From contig JAKIMF020000005.1 in the NCBI GenBank assembly GCA_022605425.2, positions 62,001-126,000 on the forward strand: DNA of 64,000 nucleotides. Reading direction: 5' to 3'. Shown piece after piece: positions 34,598-47,818 of the stretch. The notes beneath the pieces are model-generated. The model was not told the origin of the DNA, made no database searches, and saw only the letters and a list, made by a program, of their open reading frames with translations. The position numbers were made by a program, and so were the translations under genes. The number at the start of each line of letters is the position of its first letter. Position 1 is the first letter of the stretch. The stretch comes from Hamiltosporidium tvaerminnensis (Eukaryota; Microsporidia; Dubosqiidae).

Positions 34598-37500
34598 TTT
34601 AAATCTGGAAAAATATATAAAAAGAAATCTTTGCAAAGATAACTACTAATCTACAAAAAATACTTTATTTAAATTAGATGTGTCATTGCGATAGGAACTA
34701 CAGATATTTTAAATATATTCTAGAAAGTATTTGATTTATATTGATTTTACACATTTAAAAAAATATTGCAACAGTTTATTAAAATGTGGTTTTGTAAAGC
34801 TTGAGATTGTGTAGAAGTAAAAATTTATATTTTCATAATCCAAAAATATTACTAAAACTTTATATCTTTATTGAAATAATCTGTATTTTTGACCGATTTG
34901 AAAGTTTAAATCATTATATTAAACATCTCGTATAAAATGTGTCAAATATGTAAACCTTTTGTTTTTAATTGTGATATTAAGATAAATGAATGGAAATAAT
35001 TTAATATTTTATAAACACACATTCAAATCAATAAAAAAAAATTTGCTACCTTGATTTTTAAATATCTATCATAATCGCATATAAATCATTGATAAAATTT
35101 AAATGTGCATATCAATGTTTTTTGATAAGAAAATTTTAAGCTTAAAAATTATAGCAGTTAACTTTTTTTCTTAGTAGAATTACAATTCTATATTTTCTCA
35201 TTTTTACATATTTTTATATAAAGTCCTTGAAGGCAAAAGACTATTTTTTCTAAAGGTTAAATAATTTTAACGTTTGTTTCATGAAAGGTATTACAATAAG
35301 ATGCTATGCCTTTATATAAATATGTCCGAAAGCCGATCAATATTATTTCATTTTGAGATTACAGATATATAATTTTTTTTAATTGAATGAGTTATTTTAC
35401 AAAATCTTTTATTAAAACCTAAGAGACTATAGAGAACCAAAAGACTGTAATTGATGAATTTTAATTTATAAATTAAGAATTCAGTTAAATTATATCAAAA
35501 TATTTTTTTAAGAAATTCATGACATATTGTCTAAAATAAAATACTTTTAAGTTTTGTATATTCCAAAATAAAATAAAATATAAAAACCTATTTTGCTTAT
35601 TTACTCAAACTACCAACATGTCTAGAAAATTAACAGAGGGACTTTTCATATATTTTAGAGTCTTGATTATGCTATAAACATAAATATAAAAATATAACAA
35701 AAATTCACTATTTTTTAGAAGCGTTAGTGACTCAAAATTATATTGGTATGATTTATTCATAAAATGGTATTTTTATTAAATCTAACCTTTTCTTTATCTA
35801 ATTATACAATATAATTCGACTTTCATACACAGATGCTTATTTGACTTTATTTTCCACTAAGCTTCAAATGAAAAGTAATTTATGATTTTTGACAAAAAAA
35901 TAGCCGTTTTTTTATTCAATATTTACAAATAGGATTAATTATATCTATATATAGTTTAAATAATCAAAAATAATGATTTTGTATGGTGAATTCACAAAAT
36001 CACTATATTTATACAAATTAGAATCTATTAATTTGATAGTTTGACTGAAGTGTAGAATAATTGTAAAATATTTTGATATTAAAACGAATGGAAATAAATA
36101 TATAATATTTAAACACGATCATTGGATATATAATTTGATTCAAGCCGTCGGAACAAATATAAAACGTTGGATGTTTAAAGTTTGATTTAATGTATAGAAA
36201 AACTTTCAACCTGCATAGAATTTGCAAAAAAAATTTAAAATAAATCCTATTATTAAGATATAACAAGCAATCTATATGTTGCAAGTAATTCTTAATCTAA
36301 TTTTAAGCTTTCGAAATAAATTCATATTTTTTGTTTTCAAATTTTCGCAAAACGGAATTGCGATTTGAAGAAAAAAATTTTAAGCTCACTGCCTTCCTAC
36401 TGCTACATTCTATAGAAACAGATTTTATGGTTTAGATGCAACCTAAACTAAATTTTTAGATATAATAATCTCTATAAGTTGTTGCATTGGCCACGTATAA
36501 ATATAAAACTACCTAATATGTCAATGAATAGCTCTTCACACGGAATATTTTTTGATATCGAAGAAGCTGATGGTGGGGAACATGTCCGCAAATATTTCAT
36601 TAATAAATGTCGTATTTTTAAGTTTCCTTCAATTTAATCTGAATTATTCTACACGAAAGCTACACTAAGCTTTTTTAAGGTGAATAAGATCTTTTCTATA
36701 TTTAAATCAATTGGTTTATTTTTATAATTTACAAGCAAATATTTGTTTTAGTTTTTAAATATAATTTATTTTTTTTCTAAATACATCACTTTCTGATGAG
36801 TTTGAAGAGGTTCTATTTTTCAGCATAGAAGATAAATTTCGAAAGTATAATTTTTATAAGTAAATATTTATAAATAAACTCTATTCAATTATCATAAGTC
36901 CAATTTGTACCTATAAAGAATTCATAAAAAATAGATTTTTAAAAGTAAATGCAATAAGTATCTAATTTAAGGATTTTAACTGATTTATCTATGGTTTAAT
37001 ATATTTTCAATAACAAATATTGTAAAATTTAGGTTTGTAGCTTTGACTTACTTTTATAGATTGGTACATTCATATTAGTGAAATATTACAGATCAAATAT
37101 TAACTTTTTGTTGAATCTATAGTATGTCTATTTTTTATAAAAAGAACTCGAAACGTAACAATGAATGTAGAAGACAAAACTAATATGTTCTAGAATATTA
37201 AAAAATGGGGATTTATAAAAATCTACTATATATTATTTATAAATATGGTAAAAACATAAATTTATATTGAAATTTGTACAAATCCTTAAAATATATTACT
37301 TTAAATATTATATCATAGCAAATTTTACAAAAAAATATGTTTCTTGTAAAATTTATAAGATTTTTGATCTAAATAATTTTATATGGTTATAAAAGCCACA
37401 TAACATTTGTTTTATTACATTGCTTTGTACTAATTCTGGTCTTAGAACTTAAGATTTTTCGTTTAAAAACATTCTGATTTAATATTTATATTGGGATCTG

Positions 37501-40487
37501 AAACAGAAAATTTCTCAATTTACATGGAATAATATCGATATATTTTAGTAAAATAGCCTCTCAAAAATTGATTTAGTTTAATTTCTACTGAAAAAATTTA
37601 TGATTTTTCAATTCTATTGTATAGAAATTTCGAAAATATGAAATATAGTTTTGAAGAATTTCCAGGCGGTATTCTAGTTTGATATTTTTTTTATTACAAA
37701 CATATGTAAAAGAAAAAAATACCTAAGATTTTATATTTATTCGCAATAGTTACATCCTAATAGAATTTATAAAGAATTTTTTAAAGTTCTCTGATCTATA
37801 GGTTATCTAAAATTAGTCTATATTTATTTACAAAAATATCTTTAAAATTGAATTCCTAAATGATTTAACCTAAAAAAATGTTGCCATTTTATACAAATTA
37901 AAATATTTTAGTGATTTATCAGTATAAAGCTAATCGGGTCAATACTACCAAAAGAAGTAAAATATTGATAAGCATAAATTAATCATAGTTTTTTCTTGAA
38001 GGGCATCATTTTTTTTATATTTTTATACTTGTTCTTATTTCTTTGTTAATATTACAATATTATATTGAGATTTATTATTTACTCTTTATTCAGACATTTA
38101 CTCAAAGCCAAGAAATAAGTATACATAGTAACATACATTATGTTTATGTTTTTCTAGACATTTTTACTGAGTAACTCTATAAAGAATTTTTTACGATTTT
38201 TTATTCTGTTTTCAGAAAATATTGAAAATTATTTAAATTTTATTATTCTTTTTATATTATAGTTAGGTATTGGAATACGTTTCTGTTGCATTGAAGTGCT
38301 TACAGAGGCATTTTTTTGCTCAATTTATATTTAGATTAAACCAAAGACTTTCTTCTAAGAAAAGAATAAACCTATAAAAGCTCGAAATAGGATCCGTTTT
38401 TCATGTTTTAATATTGCTATTCCAACAATTCCAACTCTAGTTTATTAGAAATTTTAAGAATGAAATATTTAGATTTTCAAAAACTAGTATACATCATGGT
38501 ATTCACATATATAAAACAATATTTTTGCGCTGTTCTTACGAGATATTTAATTGGTGTCAAATACATTACAATATGATTTTGATAACAAGTTTAAACGTTC
38601 ATAATCATAATATCAGCTCACAATTTGGCTAAAATGTTATTGAATTGGCTCAAATCGTATCTAATCATGATATCTACATTATTTGCATATGAATATATAT
38701 TCAACGTCTTGTATCCTAAAAATTTCATAAATTATTTTAACTTTTTCGTAAATAATCTCGAAATATTAAGTACTTATTATATTTATATATTAAATTAATA
38801 ATTAATAAAAATTATTGCTAAAATACATTTGAAAAGCATAAATCTATAAACGAAACGTAAGAGAATTCTAAACCAAATGAATATGTCTTAATTGTCGACA
38901 AATTAAATTTTTTTACAATCAAAAAACCCAAAAACACGATTAATGCATTTCATATTTGACGAGCTTTTAGTTTTACAAAACTTAAGTAAATTCAAAAATT
39001 TAAATCTTCGATTTTTTCATAATAAACTTTTAAATTTTCATATCTACTCCATGGAATTACCATCATTCCTGTCTTAGCCTTATTTCTATCAACTTCAATT
39101 ATTAAAACTCAAAGATCTAAGTTTTCAGTCGTCTATACCTAAGATTTCGAGATAAAAAGTTTAACAGAAACTTTTAACCTATAAACCCAATTTTAAAATT
39201 TAAAATGGAACCTTTTCAGGGATATATTGCATTTTTTTATTAGCTTGATTCTCAATCTACGATTAGAACACAATTCAAGTGTGAATGATTTTTTCAATCT
39301 CTGTTTGAGTTTCGTAGAACGTTTTTTTACTTGATAGATTTTCAGCCTATTACAAAACACGCTTTAATTGAAGATACAGCAGTCCAAAATCTGGGTTCAT
39401 CTTTGGCTCATCTAAGTAAATTTCTATATATCGACTACTAATTTATATGCTTGAATAAGTATTCTAGTTCTCAATATTTTATACAAAATAATAATAATTA
39501 AAGAAGAAATTATAAATTACAAATCAGTATTTTTTGAATAATAATACTATCAAATGAAAGGTATTTTTAAAACTTACCAATATTGGATCTATGAAGGTTA
39601 AATATAACAAAAAAAATCGACTTTTCGCACGATCCATACGATTTAATTGGAACGATAATTAACTTATAAAATTTATTATAAAACAAAGGGCAATTTAGTA
39701 AAATACACGCAAATCTATAAGTGTATAGTTCTTCCTAAAAAAGTATAGTTTGTAAATTTCTGCCCAAATATTTAATAACTACGAAGATTTACCTCTCAAA
39801 TAATGAAATATTTTATGTCTGAGTTTTTGAATTCTACTACATAAACTGCATATGAATTGTTCCACGCAAGTATTTTAATAGAATCAACTAATCTCTCGCG
39901 CAGAAAAAATAGATTAAATTTATTTTAAATATTTTTACTATACAAAAGTAATTAAGTGAGGTTAGTGTGGTTGAATAAAAGAACAATAATTAGCGATATT
40001 ATGGTACATTTTAAGACCAAATAGATTAGAAAAAACCATGCTTTCATTTTTGCAAAAAAAATTAGAGTAAACGAATAAAAATGCGACAATTTGGAATATT
40101 GTGGTAAGAATTACACCAGATGGAAATAAAAAAACAAACATTTGCGGTGAAGTTTAAAGAAATTAGCTCTAATGGGTAACATATAAATGATCGATGTATT
40201 TTAAATATTATCAAGCATAATATAAAGTATTTTGATCTACAAATGGAAAAGGATTAGCTTAATACTTTTACTCGTAAAACGTGAATCATCTCATTAAATA
40301 TTCTAATTAAAATTTAGTTTGGTTAATAGAGCAGAGCGAAAATTTTAACAAACATTTGTAAAATACAGAAAAACGTGAATAACGAAAAATACAAAATTAA
40401 AAATATTTAAAATTGTTGATAGACTGAAAAAAAAGGATATATCTAAAAGATAATAAAATTATAAAAAACATACTTAAATAACTTTAC
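34598..40487. other. Nearly 6 kb without a recognisable gene
   Basis: Very AT-rich, with dense stops in all frames. One 39-codon ORF, 36518-36637 (+), has a balanced composition (Ser-His-Gly, Asp-Ile-Glu-Glu-Ala-Asp-Gly-Gly) that stands out, but it is too short to call. The 88-residue ORF at 36018-36284 (minus) looks like chance. The stretch around 38950-39420 has a slightly coding-like minus strand with many stops and may be decayed. Confidence 0.5.
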
Positions 40488-43415
40488 TCACAAGCCTTCT
40501 GCTCGATCGCCACGATCGCTATCATCGATTGGTTCATCTGTTGTATCTTTAGAAATATCAGCACCTGTTTTACTACACTTAAATATTTTTAATACTCTAG
40601 CTGGAATTTCTTTCTTGAGGATATTCAGCTGTTCACTTTGATTAAAAATGACATCGTATCCTACATATAGTCGCTTGAGCTTATGGAATCTTTCCAAAAT
40701 CGGCTTACTCAAACTATTTTCACCAAAAGCAACCAAATGCAAAGAAACAGTATCAAGTTTTGAAGCTTTTGATAGGAATGATTCAGTATCTACCAAAGAA
40801 CTAATATTTACCATATTAGCACCAGGAGTAGAATAGACTATAGGACTATCAAATACGACATTTCCCAAACAAAGAGCCCGAAGAATATAAGGCGCGGGTA
40901 AACAATTCAAACATTTCCATACATTCAAATCAGAACTAAATTTGGCTCCAAATAACCTTAAACACGTTAATGAATTCATACTTTTAAAGAAGAACACACC
41001 AACACCTTCGAAACAACAATCACTAAAATCAGCATTTATCACACTATTCAAACAGTTAAGAAATCTTACCATCGAGTCTGATTTAGAAAATTCAAAACCT
41101 TTCATAGAAACGCTTTCAAGTTTATCTAAACCGTTGAAAATGTTTATTATAGTAGGAGGTGCAAATTTAATATTGTCTATGTTTAAGGATTTCAATGAAG
41201 GAGGCAAATATATTTCTTCTGAATTGAATGGAGTGCTGAAATTGCAAGAACAATCTCTTAAGTCTAGGCTTTCTAGATGTTCAAACCTCGAAATACATTT
41301 AAAATACTGTATGTCTTCCAGCTTTAGACCTCTAAAAGCCAATCTAGTCAATGAATTTTGAATGGCTTGTTTATCCCCTAAAATAGAAAGTCTAGAAAGA
41401 GAAAAATCACAATTTGCAATTCTAAATTCTTTAAGATTTACAAGATTATTCAAAAACTCAAAATTTATATCCATATTCAAATCATTACCAGTAACTCTTA
41501 ACACTTTAAGATTTTTAAGTAGAGCGATCTTATCCATAAAATCTTTAGTAATATTACCACCAAAGCAATTTATTAAACTTAAAAATTCCAAGTTTTCATA
41601 TAAACTTATGTGTTCTAGTAAACCAAAAAAATAGTTCTTTTCACCCTCAAGCACAAACTTCTTTAAGACGGGAATAAATTTTGCATCCTTCGGCAAAATA
41701 CGTAAAGTATCAATTTGATTATTACCACCTTCTGATTCCAAGGTACATTTCTTTAAAATGATTATCTCGGGTGTAATTTTAGAAATAGATTCTAAAAACC
41801 ATTGAGAAATTTTAATTTGAAACAGCTTGACACTTTTCAATCTAATATTACATCTTAATACTTTTGTAACACATCGTTGGACTTCCTTACAATTAGGATT
41901 CAAAATTTCCAATTTTTCCAAATGTCTTAAATCATAAAGTCTATTTGGATCAAGCTCACCCAGCGCTACCATATTTAGTTTTAGTTCTTTTATTCTTTTA
42001 AAGGAATCGGAAATAAACACTTTTCTCAATGTATTATGGGTAGATGGAGGTTCTGGACCATCAAAATTAAAAGTATCATTTATTCGTTCTTTTTTATAAG
42101 CCGGTGATCTATATTCTTTTGACGGTTCAAAATCGACATTTGTCACTTCTAATGAATTATAAAGTCTCGAACCTAAAAATATTGCAAGTATATGCTTGTA
42201 CTTTCTAAAACTACAAAATGCATGTAGCTTTTGAATAACATCCGTAACGATTCTTAATTTAATTCCATTTTCGATCTTAAAACAATCCTCCATCATATTT
42301 TCGCTATAACACTGATCAGTAAAATTTTCAAGAACAAACTCTTTATTAGAAACGGAATAAGACAGATGCATATAAAAGGATCTAATAATAGCAGCAAAGA
42401 GTAAACCGAACATTCTACCAAAATTAGCATCGATGTTGACTACTTGGTTACCCCCATATCTCCTTACTTCTTCACTTCTGTTATCATTCGCTTCATCTGG
42501 AAAATCGCAATCCTCCTCGGTTTTGGGACACGGTGAAACTTCTAATATTTTATCCCACAACAAAATTCCATTTTCGTCTTTGGCATCCAAATCCACACCA
42601 GAGAAGAAAGAAAGCCATTCGGGATTTCTCTCTAAAAAATATTCTTTATATATTTCACTCAACAAAACAGACTTTTTAAAAAATTTTACGAAAAACCAAT
42701 CCGTACCTAAACTCGGCTTAATTTGCAACATATCAATAAAATACCACATCGGACAGAAATCAGCTTTTGTTATATCTAACATCGTAACGTCATAGTCTTT
42801 TAACATAAACTTTTCTAAAATATCAAATTGTTCAGCTGAAATTCCATGCACGATATTCATATAGCATGACCTGGCAAACCCTTCACTGGATAATGGATTG
42901 CACATCATATTAGACATCATTTCTATTGTGCTAAACTCAATATCATACTTTCCTTCGATAACATATTCTTTGACAACAATCGGTATATGATCTGATCTTG
43001 GTATTTTGTTTGAACAGAAATCATCCTCAGAATCAACATGTGTACCACTACAAATATCTTTTTTTTCTTCAAATGTTCCACCTTCTGTACGTAAAGCAAA
43101 CCTTGGATTGCTTTGCGTCAAAAATTCAGAAATATTTACATCACTATATTCATTAATAATGTTAAAATAGAATATATTACACTTGTCTCCCACAATATCT
43201 TCTGGTATATCAACAGCGGCACATCTTACGCTACTAAACGACAGGGTATGGATCCAAAATACTAATGATGTTATCCTCAAAGTACATTCATTCATAAATA
43301 GTACTTTCAACAGTTTAACCAATGGTATATCGGACCACATCCCAAGACATGTATTACCCATTTTTTTCTTGAAAAACGTTAATTGATCTTCAGCAAAAGA
43401 CTTCTCTTCTTTCAT
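40488..43415 (-). CDS. Large leucine-rich repeat protein with N-terminal hydrophobic segment
   Basis: A complete ORF of 975 residues from ATG 43415. The frame continues three codons upstream to a TTG, but ATG is the likelier start. Residues about 33-66 contain hydrophobic stretches (Leu-Val-Lys-Leu-Leu-Lys-Val-Leu and Ile-Thr-Ser-Leu-Val-Phe-Trp-Ile) that could be a signal anchor or an internal signal peptide, preferably from Met19. Residues about 70-460 have no recognised domain. Residues about 470-930 are a series of leucine-rich repeats (Leu-Glu-Lys-Leu-Glu-Ile-Leu, Leu-Lys-Val-Leu-Arg-Val-Thr-Gly-Asn, Leu-Glu-Ser-Leu-Asp-Leu-Arg), a protein-binding scaffold. The tail is acidic. It belongs to the same broad LRR type as the broken genes at 20031-22154 and 29461-31265. 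Such families are expanded in microsporidia and often secreted, so a role at the host interface is inferred. Its GC is somewhat higher than that of its surroundings, and the whole frame is clean, arguing that it is functional. Confidence 0.85.
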   Translation of the reverse strand: MKEEKSFAEDQLTFFKKKMGNTCLGMWSDIPLVKLLKVLFMNECTLRITSLVFWIHTLSFSSVRCAAVDIPEDIVGDKCNIFYFNIINEYSDVNISEFLTQSNPRFALRTEGGTFEEKKDICSGTHVDSEDDFCSNKIPRSDHIPIVVKEYVIEGKYDIEFSTIEMMSNMMCNPLSSEGFARSCYMNIVHGISAEQFDILEKFMLKDYDVTMLDITKADFCPMWYFIDMLQIKPSLGTDWFFVKFFKKSVLLSEIYKEYFLERNPEWLSFFSGVDLDAKDENGILLWDKILEVSPCPKTEEDCDFPDEANDNRSEEVRRYGGNQVVNIDANFGRMFGLLFAAIIRSFYMHLSYSVSNKEFVLENFTDQCYSENMMEDCFKIENGIKLRIVTDVIQKLHAFCSFRKYKHILAIFLGSRLYNSLEVTNVDFEPSKEYRSPAYKKERINDTFNFDGPEPPSTHNTLRKVFISDSFKRIKELKLNMVALGELDPNRLYDLRHLEKLEILNPNCKEVQRCVTKVLRCNIRLKSVKLFQIKISQWFLESISKITPEIIILKKCTLESEGGNNQIDTLRILPKDAKFIPVLKKFVLEGEKNYFFGLLEHISLYENLEFLSLINCFGGNITKDFMDKIALLKNLKVLRVTGNDLNMDINFEFLNNLVNLKEFRIANCDFSLSRLSILGDKQAIQNSLTRLAFRGLKLEDIQYFKCISRFEHLESLDLRDCSCNFSTPFNSEEIYLPPSLKSLNIDNIKFAPPTIINIFNGLDKLESVSMKGFEFSKSDSMVRFLNCLNSVINADFSDCCFEGVGVFFFKSMNSLTCLRLFGAKFSSDLNVWKCLNCLPAPYILRALCLGNVVFDSPIVYSTPGANMVNISSLVDTESFLSKASKLDTVSLHLVAFGENSLSKPILERFHKLKRLYVGYDVIFNQSEQLNILKKEIPARVLKIFKCSKTGADISKDTTDEPIDDSDRGDRAEGL

Positions 43416-46149
43416 GGCCTGCAATTTTTTTTCGACTTAAATTGTTTTAATGAAGTGTTTTATCAGTTTTTTAATTAAAACATTTATGATAAAACAAAAA
43501 GAATATATTTTAATCAAAAATGCCTCCAATAATTATTCTTTATTAACTAATTAGATGTATTTGTTATCATAAAAAATATTTTTTAATTTATTGAATACAC
43601 CTTTGATTACCATTCAAAATATATAAAGTCACTTAAATAATATGTATGTAATTTATTAATAAGCTGGTGATTTTCTTGGTTTCAGCTCAAATACTTAAAT
43701 AAGCCAAAGACTTTGCTTTTCAAACTTCTTTTTGTTTAGTTTAGTGTCTATACTCATATTTTGGATGAATGTGTAAGTCTTTTTGCAAACATCTTTTGTT
43801 TAAAAAATTTATTTAATTTTTTGTTATTAAACTGCTAGAAACTAAAGAAAAATATAAAAAATTTGTTTCGCCAATTGGTAAATAGATTAAAATTAGTTTC
43901 TTTTATTTAATTAATAGAATATCCTAGAATTTAATTTATCAAAATGAGCATACCAAAGCTACGAATGAAAGTTTTAAACTAAAATTATTCAAAGGAAAGC
44001 ATTTTAGAATGTTTGAGTAATTTGTATAATTTAATAGGCAAAATATATATGAGCGGATTTTGTATATAAATTCATCTATATGTGGTTTATTTTATTTAAT
44101 GTTTTGGTTTCGATTTATATAATCTTTGTTTATAATCATCTATGTGTTTACTGATTTATTTCAACTCGGTATTGAATTTTTTTATTTGGAATATATTGAA
44201 CGTTTCAAAGTTAATTGAAATAGATATTTTTACTCATTAATACTTATTTTTATTAACAAATGAGTTTTAAGCGTCTAATATCCTAAAGAAATAGGAAGGT
44301 GTATTTTTCTGACTATTTAACCAAGTATTATTGTCATGTAAATATATATTATCGAATAAAATATATAAATTTGTTTTTTTTGCTGTTTCTTCACCCGAGT
44401 AATATAGATATGCCGACTGATATTAGATATTTCTATGGTATTTTCAACAATATTATTTAGGTGAACCAAATATGTCAATGTATCGACTTTTATAAGTTAC
44501 TTCCATGGTTTAACCAAAAAAGCCATAAATAAAGCCAAGTAAATCATAAATTTTCTAATTATAACGAGATTGCAGCTATGTATAACTTGCAGATTTTTAA
44601 GCAATTCGTTTTATTTTATTTCAAACAATACCAGAATTTTAGAACAGAATGTGATTTCTACCGATATCGGCAGATCCTTAATAATTCAATCAGAGCTAAT
44701 ATATTTTTTTTATATTAGAAGAAGTATAGCATGACTTTGTTCCTACGCTCTCTTCGCAACTTTATTTTCAAAAAATTCTTAAAAATAATGACAATAAGCT
44801 TGTTTTTATAACCATATTAGCGAAAAAATGTATTTATTACCAGAAACATCACTAATACATTATTTATGTCCATATCTCAGTCTATCTTATACATAGTGTC
44901 TGAAACTCGTATTTTGCTTCAGACTGAAGAGAAAAAATAGCGATTTCCTATGTAACACTAGAAAATTACAGGTATAGAGGAAACAAAAAAACCGTGTGAT
45001 TCAAACACCGAATTCTATCTTTAAAGCCATCATTTTTATTAGAATTTTTTTATAAATTACTCGTGACACATCCAACATTAATGGATCTGAAAAATATTTT
45101 GCGAAATATTTTTTAGTAAATAAATCAGCGCAAAAAATTCATTGAACATTTTAAAATAATTTTAAGTTTATTGTGGTAATCCTATTGGTCATACCATTTC
45201 ATATCGCGCCCCCTTAATTTTATAAAGAATTTTTTATAGAAAAAATTATGAAGCAAATTATCAAAATTTCTTGTTTAGGAAAAATAAATATTTTAAGTTG
45301 TATTTTTCTGCTTTCTTTTTCGATTATTTTTTTTTCTTTAATAATTTATATTCCCACAAGGATTTTACAAAAAAAGCAAAAAATTCGATGAACAACTCTC
45401 TAAAAGAAATGCCACATTTATAGTAATCATTTGAGCAAAAATATTATTTATTTTACAATATTTTTTATGTATTATTGTCTGACTTTGATTAGAATTTAAA
45501 ATATTTACACAAAAGTAAGATAATTGTGAAAAAAAGGAGAAAGAACAAAAAATTAGCTTTTATAATAGCAAGGAATTTTCGCTTCACATATAAAGAAATA
45601 TAAAAATGGTTTTGACGAAGAAAAAACATCTGAAAAGTTTCAATACGAAAATATTTTTACCTTTCTTGAAATTCTGAATAACAACAAAGTAACAATAGAA
45701 ATTTAATTCGTTTATTTACTTTATTTAATCTTTAAAGTTAAATTAATAACTTTCTTTAAATCTTTTTCATTTAATGGAATCTGACAAATAAATTTTGCTT
45801 TGAAAAAATCAGAATTTTTTTTTATCAAATCCCCTATTTTAATGGTTCCCCTTTGTTGCAAAAAAAACAAATTTTTTAAAAAAAAATAAATTAAAGAGAT
45901 CGATAGGATTACTAAATTTATTGGTGATCTGAATTTTTATAAACAGTATAGTGTGTGGATAAATCCGGAAACTTAAAAAATTCTTAGATTTTAATATATT
46001 TTAAAAATGTTTAAAAGAAATTTAAATCCTTTGCAGTAAATAATGACTTTGAAGTTTGTATATTTATATTTTTGATCTGTGAATTTGATTATTGTCCGAG
46101 TTATACTTTTTAAGATATTTTTTTTGAAATGCTTAAAAAAATCGAATAG
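43416..46149. other. Intergenic, no gene seen
   Basis: AT-rich sequence upstream of the large LRR gene. No ORF, repeat copy or RNA gene is recognised. Confidence 0.5.
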
Positions 46150-46231
46150 CAAAAATTTTATTTAATAAAATTCTGCGTTAAAATATTTTTTTACCACTTT
46201 TATATATTTTCTTCCACCTCTTTCGAATTGC
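46150..46231 (-). mobile_element. Family R non-LTR retrotransposon, extreme 3' end only
   Basis: About 80 bases on the minus strand match the last codons and 3' untranslated end of R copies closely (GCAGAATTTTATTAAATAAA preceded by the Glu-rich C-terminal codons). This is the most strongly 5'-truncated copy in the window. Confidence 0.7.
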
Positions 46232-46699
46232 TAAAATTATTTCATATTTTCACTATAGATCAGTGAATTATATCATTTGTGCTTTTAAATTATCCATCAT
46301 TTTGTAATATTCAATCAGCTGAGAAAAAAATCTTGAATGAAGTTAAGCTAAAAATGGATTCAATAAGAAATTTTTTCGAATTGCTTTAAAATGCATATAT
46401 AAAGGCAATGACAGTTTAAAAAATGTATATAGAATAGGTAGATATATGAATTTAAAGATGTATATAGATTATCTTTTTTTATAGATATTACTATGAAATA
46501 TAGAATTTCTGATTTTAGATGAGAAATTCGTAAAATTGATCCATTTGAAACAACTCAAAAACTGGATGCATCATATAATTATAGTCGTATTGTTTAAACT
46601 GCAAGAATCAACTAAATAAGGTGAATTTGTGTTCTTCTGTCTCAAGATTCTTTGTTATCACTAAAATTTGATTTCTAGATTCGTGATTCCAAAATTATT

Positions 46700-47275
46700 T
46701 TAAAAAATTTTAGATGACCATTGAAAACGTAACAATATTTGGTAATGAAAGCAAGTTAAACTTTTTTAATTCAGATGGTAAGGTTTATTTGTTAAGAGAA
46801 AAAAAGACCGAAAAATCAAAAATAAATGGACACCAACAGGTAATCTTATGTTAGAAACATTATGGTTTAAAGATGTATGTCATTGTAATGTGTTTGTATT
46901 GGCATTTATTGCCCCTACTATGGACAGATTTCAATATTTTGGTATTCTTGCAAACAATTTGGAATCATCTGTTGGAATTATGAGTTCGAGCAATTATATT
47001 TTATCGAGAAAATAGACCTAAGCATACATCGAAGGTGGCTGTAGAATATTTAAAAATAAAAGCAATCGAAACACATCCTCAGCTTTTACAATCGCTCGAT
47101 TTGAACCCAATAGGACATCTTTGAGCCTATTTGAAAAAAATGGTGTAATTTAACTTTTAAATCTAAGAATAAGGTAAAGAAAAAGATAACTAAATTTGAA
47201 AGGAAATTAATATTGCTTTTGTTAAAACCTTGCTATGTCTATGAAACGACAACTGGTAGCTGTCTTACGTGCACT
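46700..47275 (+). pseudogene. Dead Tc1/mariner-like transposase fragment
   Basis: Plus-strand fragments in different frames read like the catalytic half of a Tc1-type DDE transposase: Glu-Ser-Lys-Leu-Asn-Phe-Phe-Asn-Ser-Asp-Gly near 46745, Pro-Lys-His-Thr-Ser-Lys near 47015, and Ser-Leu-Asp-Leu-Asn-Pro-Ile near 47095. All three acidic positions appear lost. The first Asp, before Glu-Ser, is Asn; the second, before Asn-x-Pro-Lys-His-Thr, is Glu; and the Glu after Asn-Pro-Ile is Gly and is soon followed by TGA. Several frameshifts are present. The sequence near 47315-47328 (CATACTGTATA) could be one terminal inverted repeat, but I could not find a convincing partner on the left. Confidence 0.72.
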
Positions 47276-47430
47276 CAGGGTGGTATAATAAATAATAAAC
47301 AACAGTCTCTGATTTTTTTTTGATCATACTGTATATAGATCATCAAAATTGGCATATATTCCTAAAATTTTCTGTCTATTTTATAGTTTTATATTCATTA
47401 ATAAAAGTAAGAAATTTTTTATTGTGTAGT

Positions 47431-47544
47431 TTTGTGTATATTTATAAATTTATAATCCTCAATATAAAGTTCTATATATTTATAAAATTAGATCTCTAAT
47501 ATAAAGTTTGTATATATTTATAAAATTAAATCTTTAATATAAGT
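47431..47544 (+). repeat. Short tandem repeat, about three units of 37-40 bases
   Basis: Units ending in AATATAAAGT or AATATAAGT and containing TATATTTATAAA recur at 47431-47470, 47471-47507 and 47508-47544. A partial fourth unit follows. It is AT-rich and non-coding. Confidence 0.65.
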
Positions 47545-47737
47545 TTGTATATCTTTAATTTTTAGTTCTATATTTTTATTTACATATTTTTGCAATGTAA
47601 ACGCCAAATACAATCTCAATCTCTAATTGTAAAGACTTATATTTATAACTACAAGAAAACCAATTTTTTTTAGCAAACTGTCACTATAGAAACAATTACA
47701 ATACCTTTCCAAAGGAATATTTAATAGAATAAGAAAA

Positions 47738-47818
47738 ATATTTTTATTATCTCAAAGATTTAATTTATAAATATAAATCAAGAAATGATAAATTGAATCT
47801 TTGAGATAATAAAAATAT
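47738..47818. repeat. Near-perfect 29-bp inverted repeat with 23-base loop
   Basis: The left arm (47738-47766) and right arm (47790-47818) are reverse complements except for one position. The core is TTATTATCTCAAAGATT against AATCTTTGAGATAATAA. It could form a cruciform or a long RNA hairpin. It lies about 250 bases before the gene at 48074 and just after the tandem repeat. It may be a miniature inverted-repeat element or a transposon scar. Confidence 0.8.

Noticed and set aside
40648-43386. Six plus-strand ORFs opposite the large LRR gene
   Set aside because: They are antisense shadows of a single clean 975-codon frame with recognisable LRR units.
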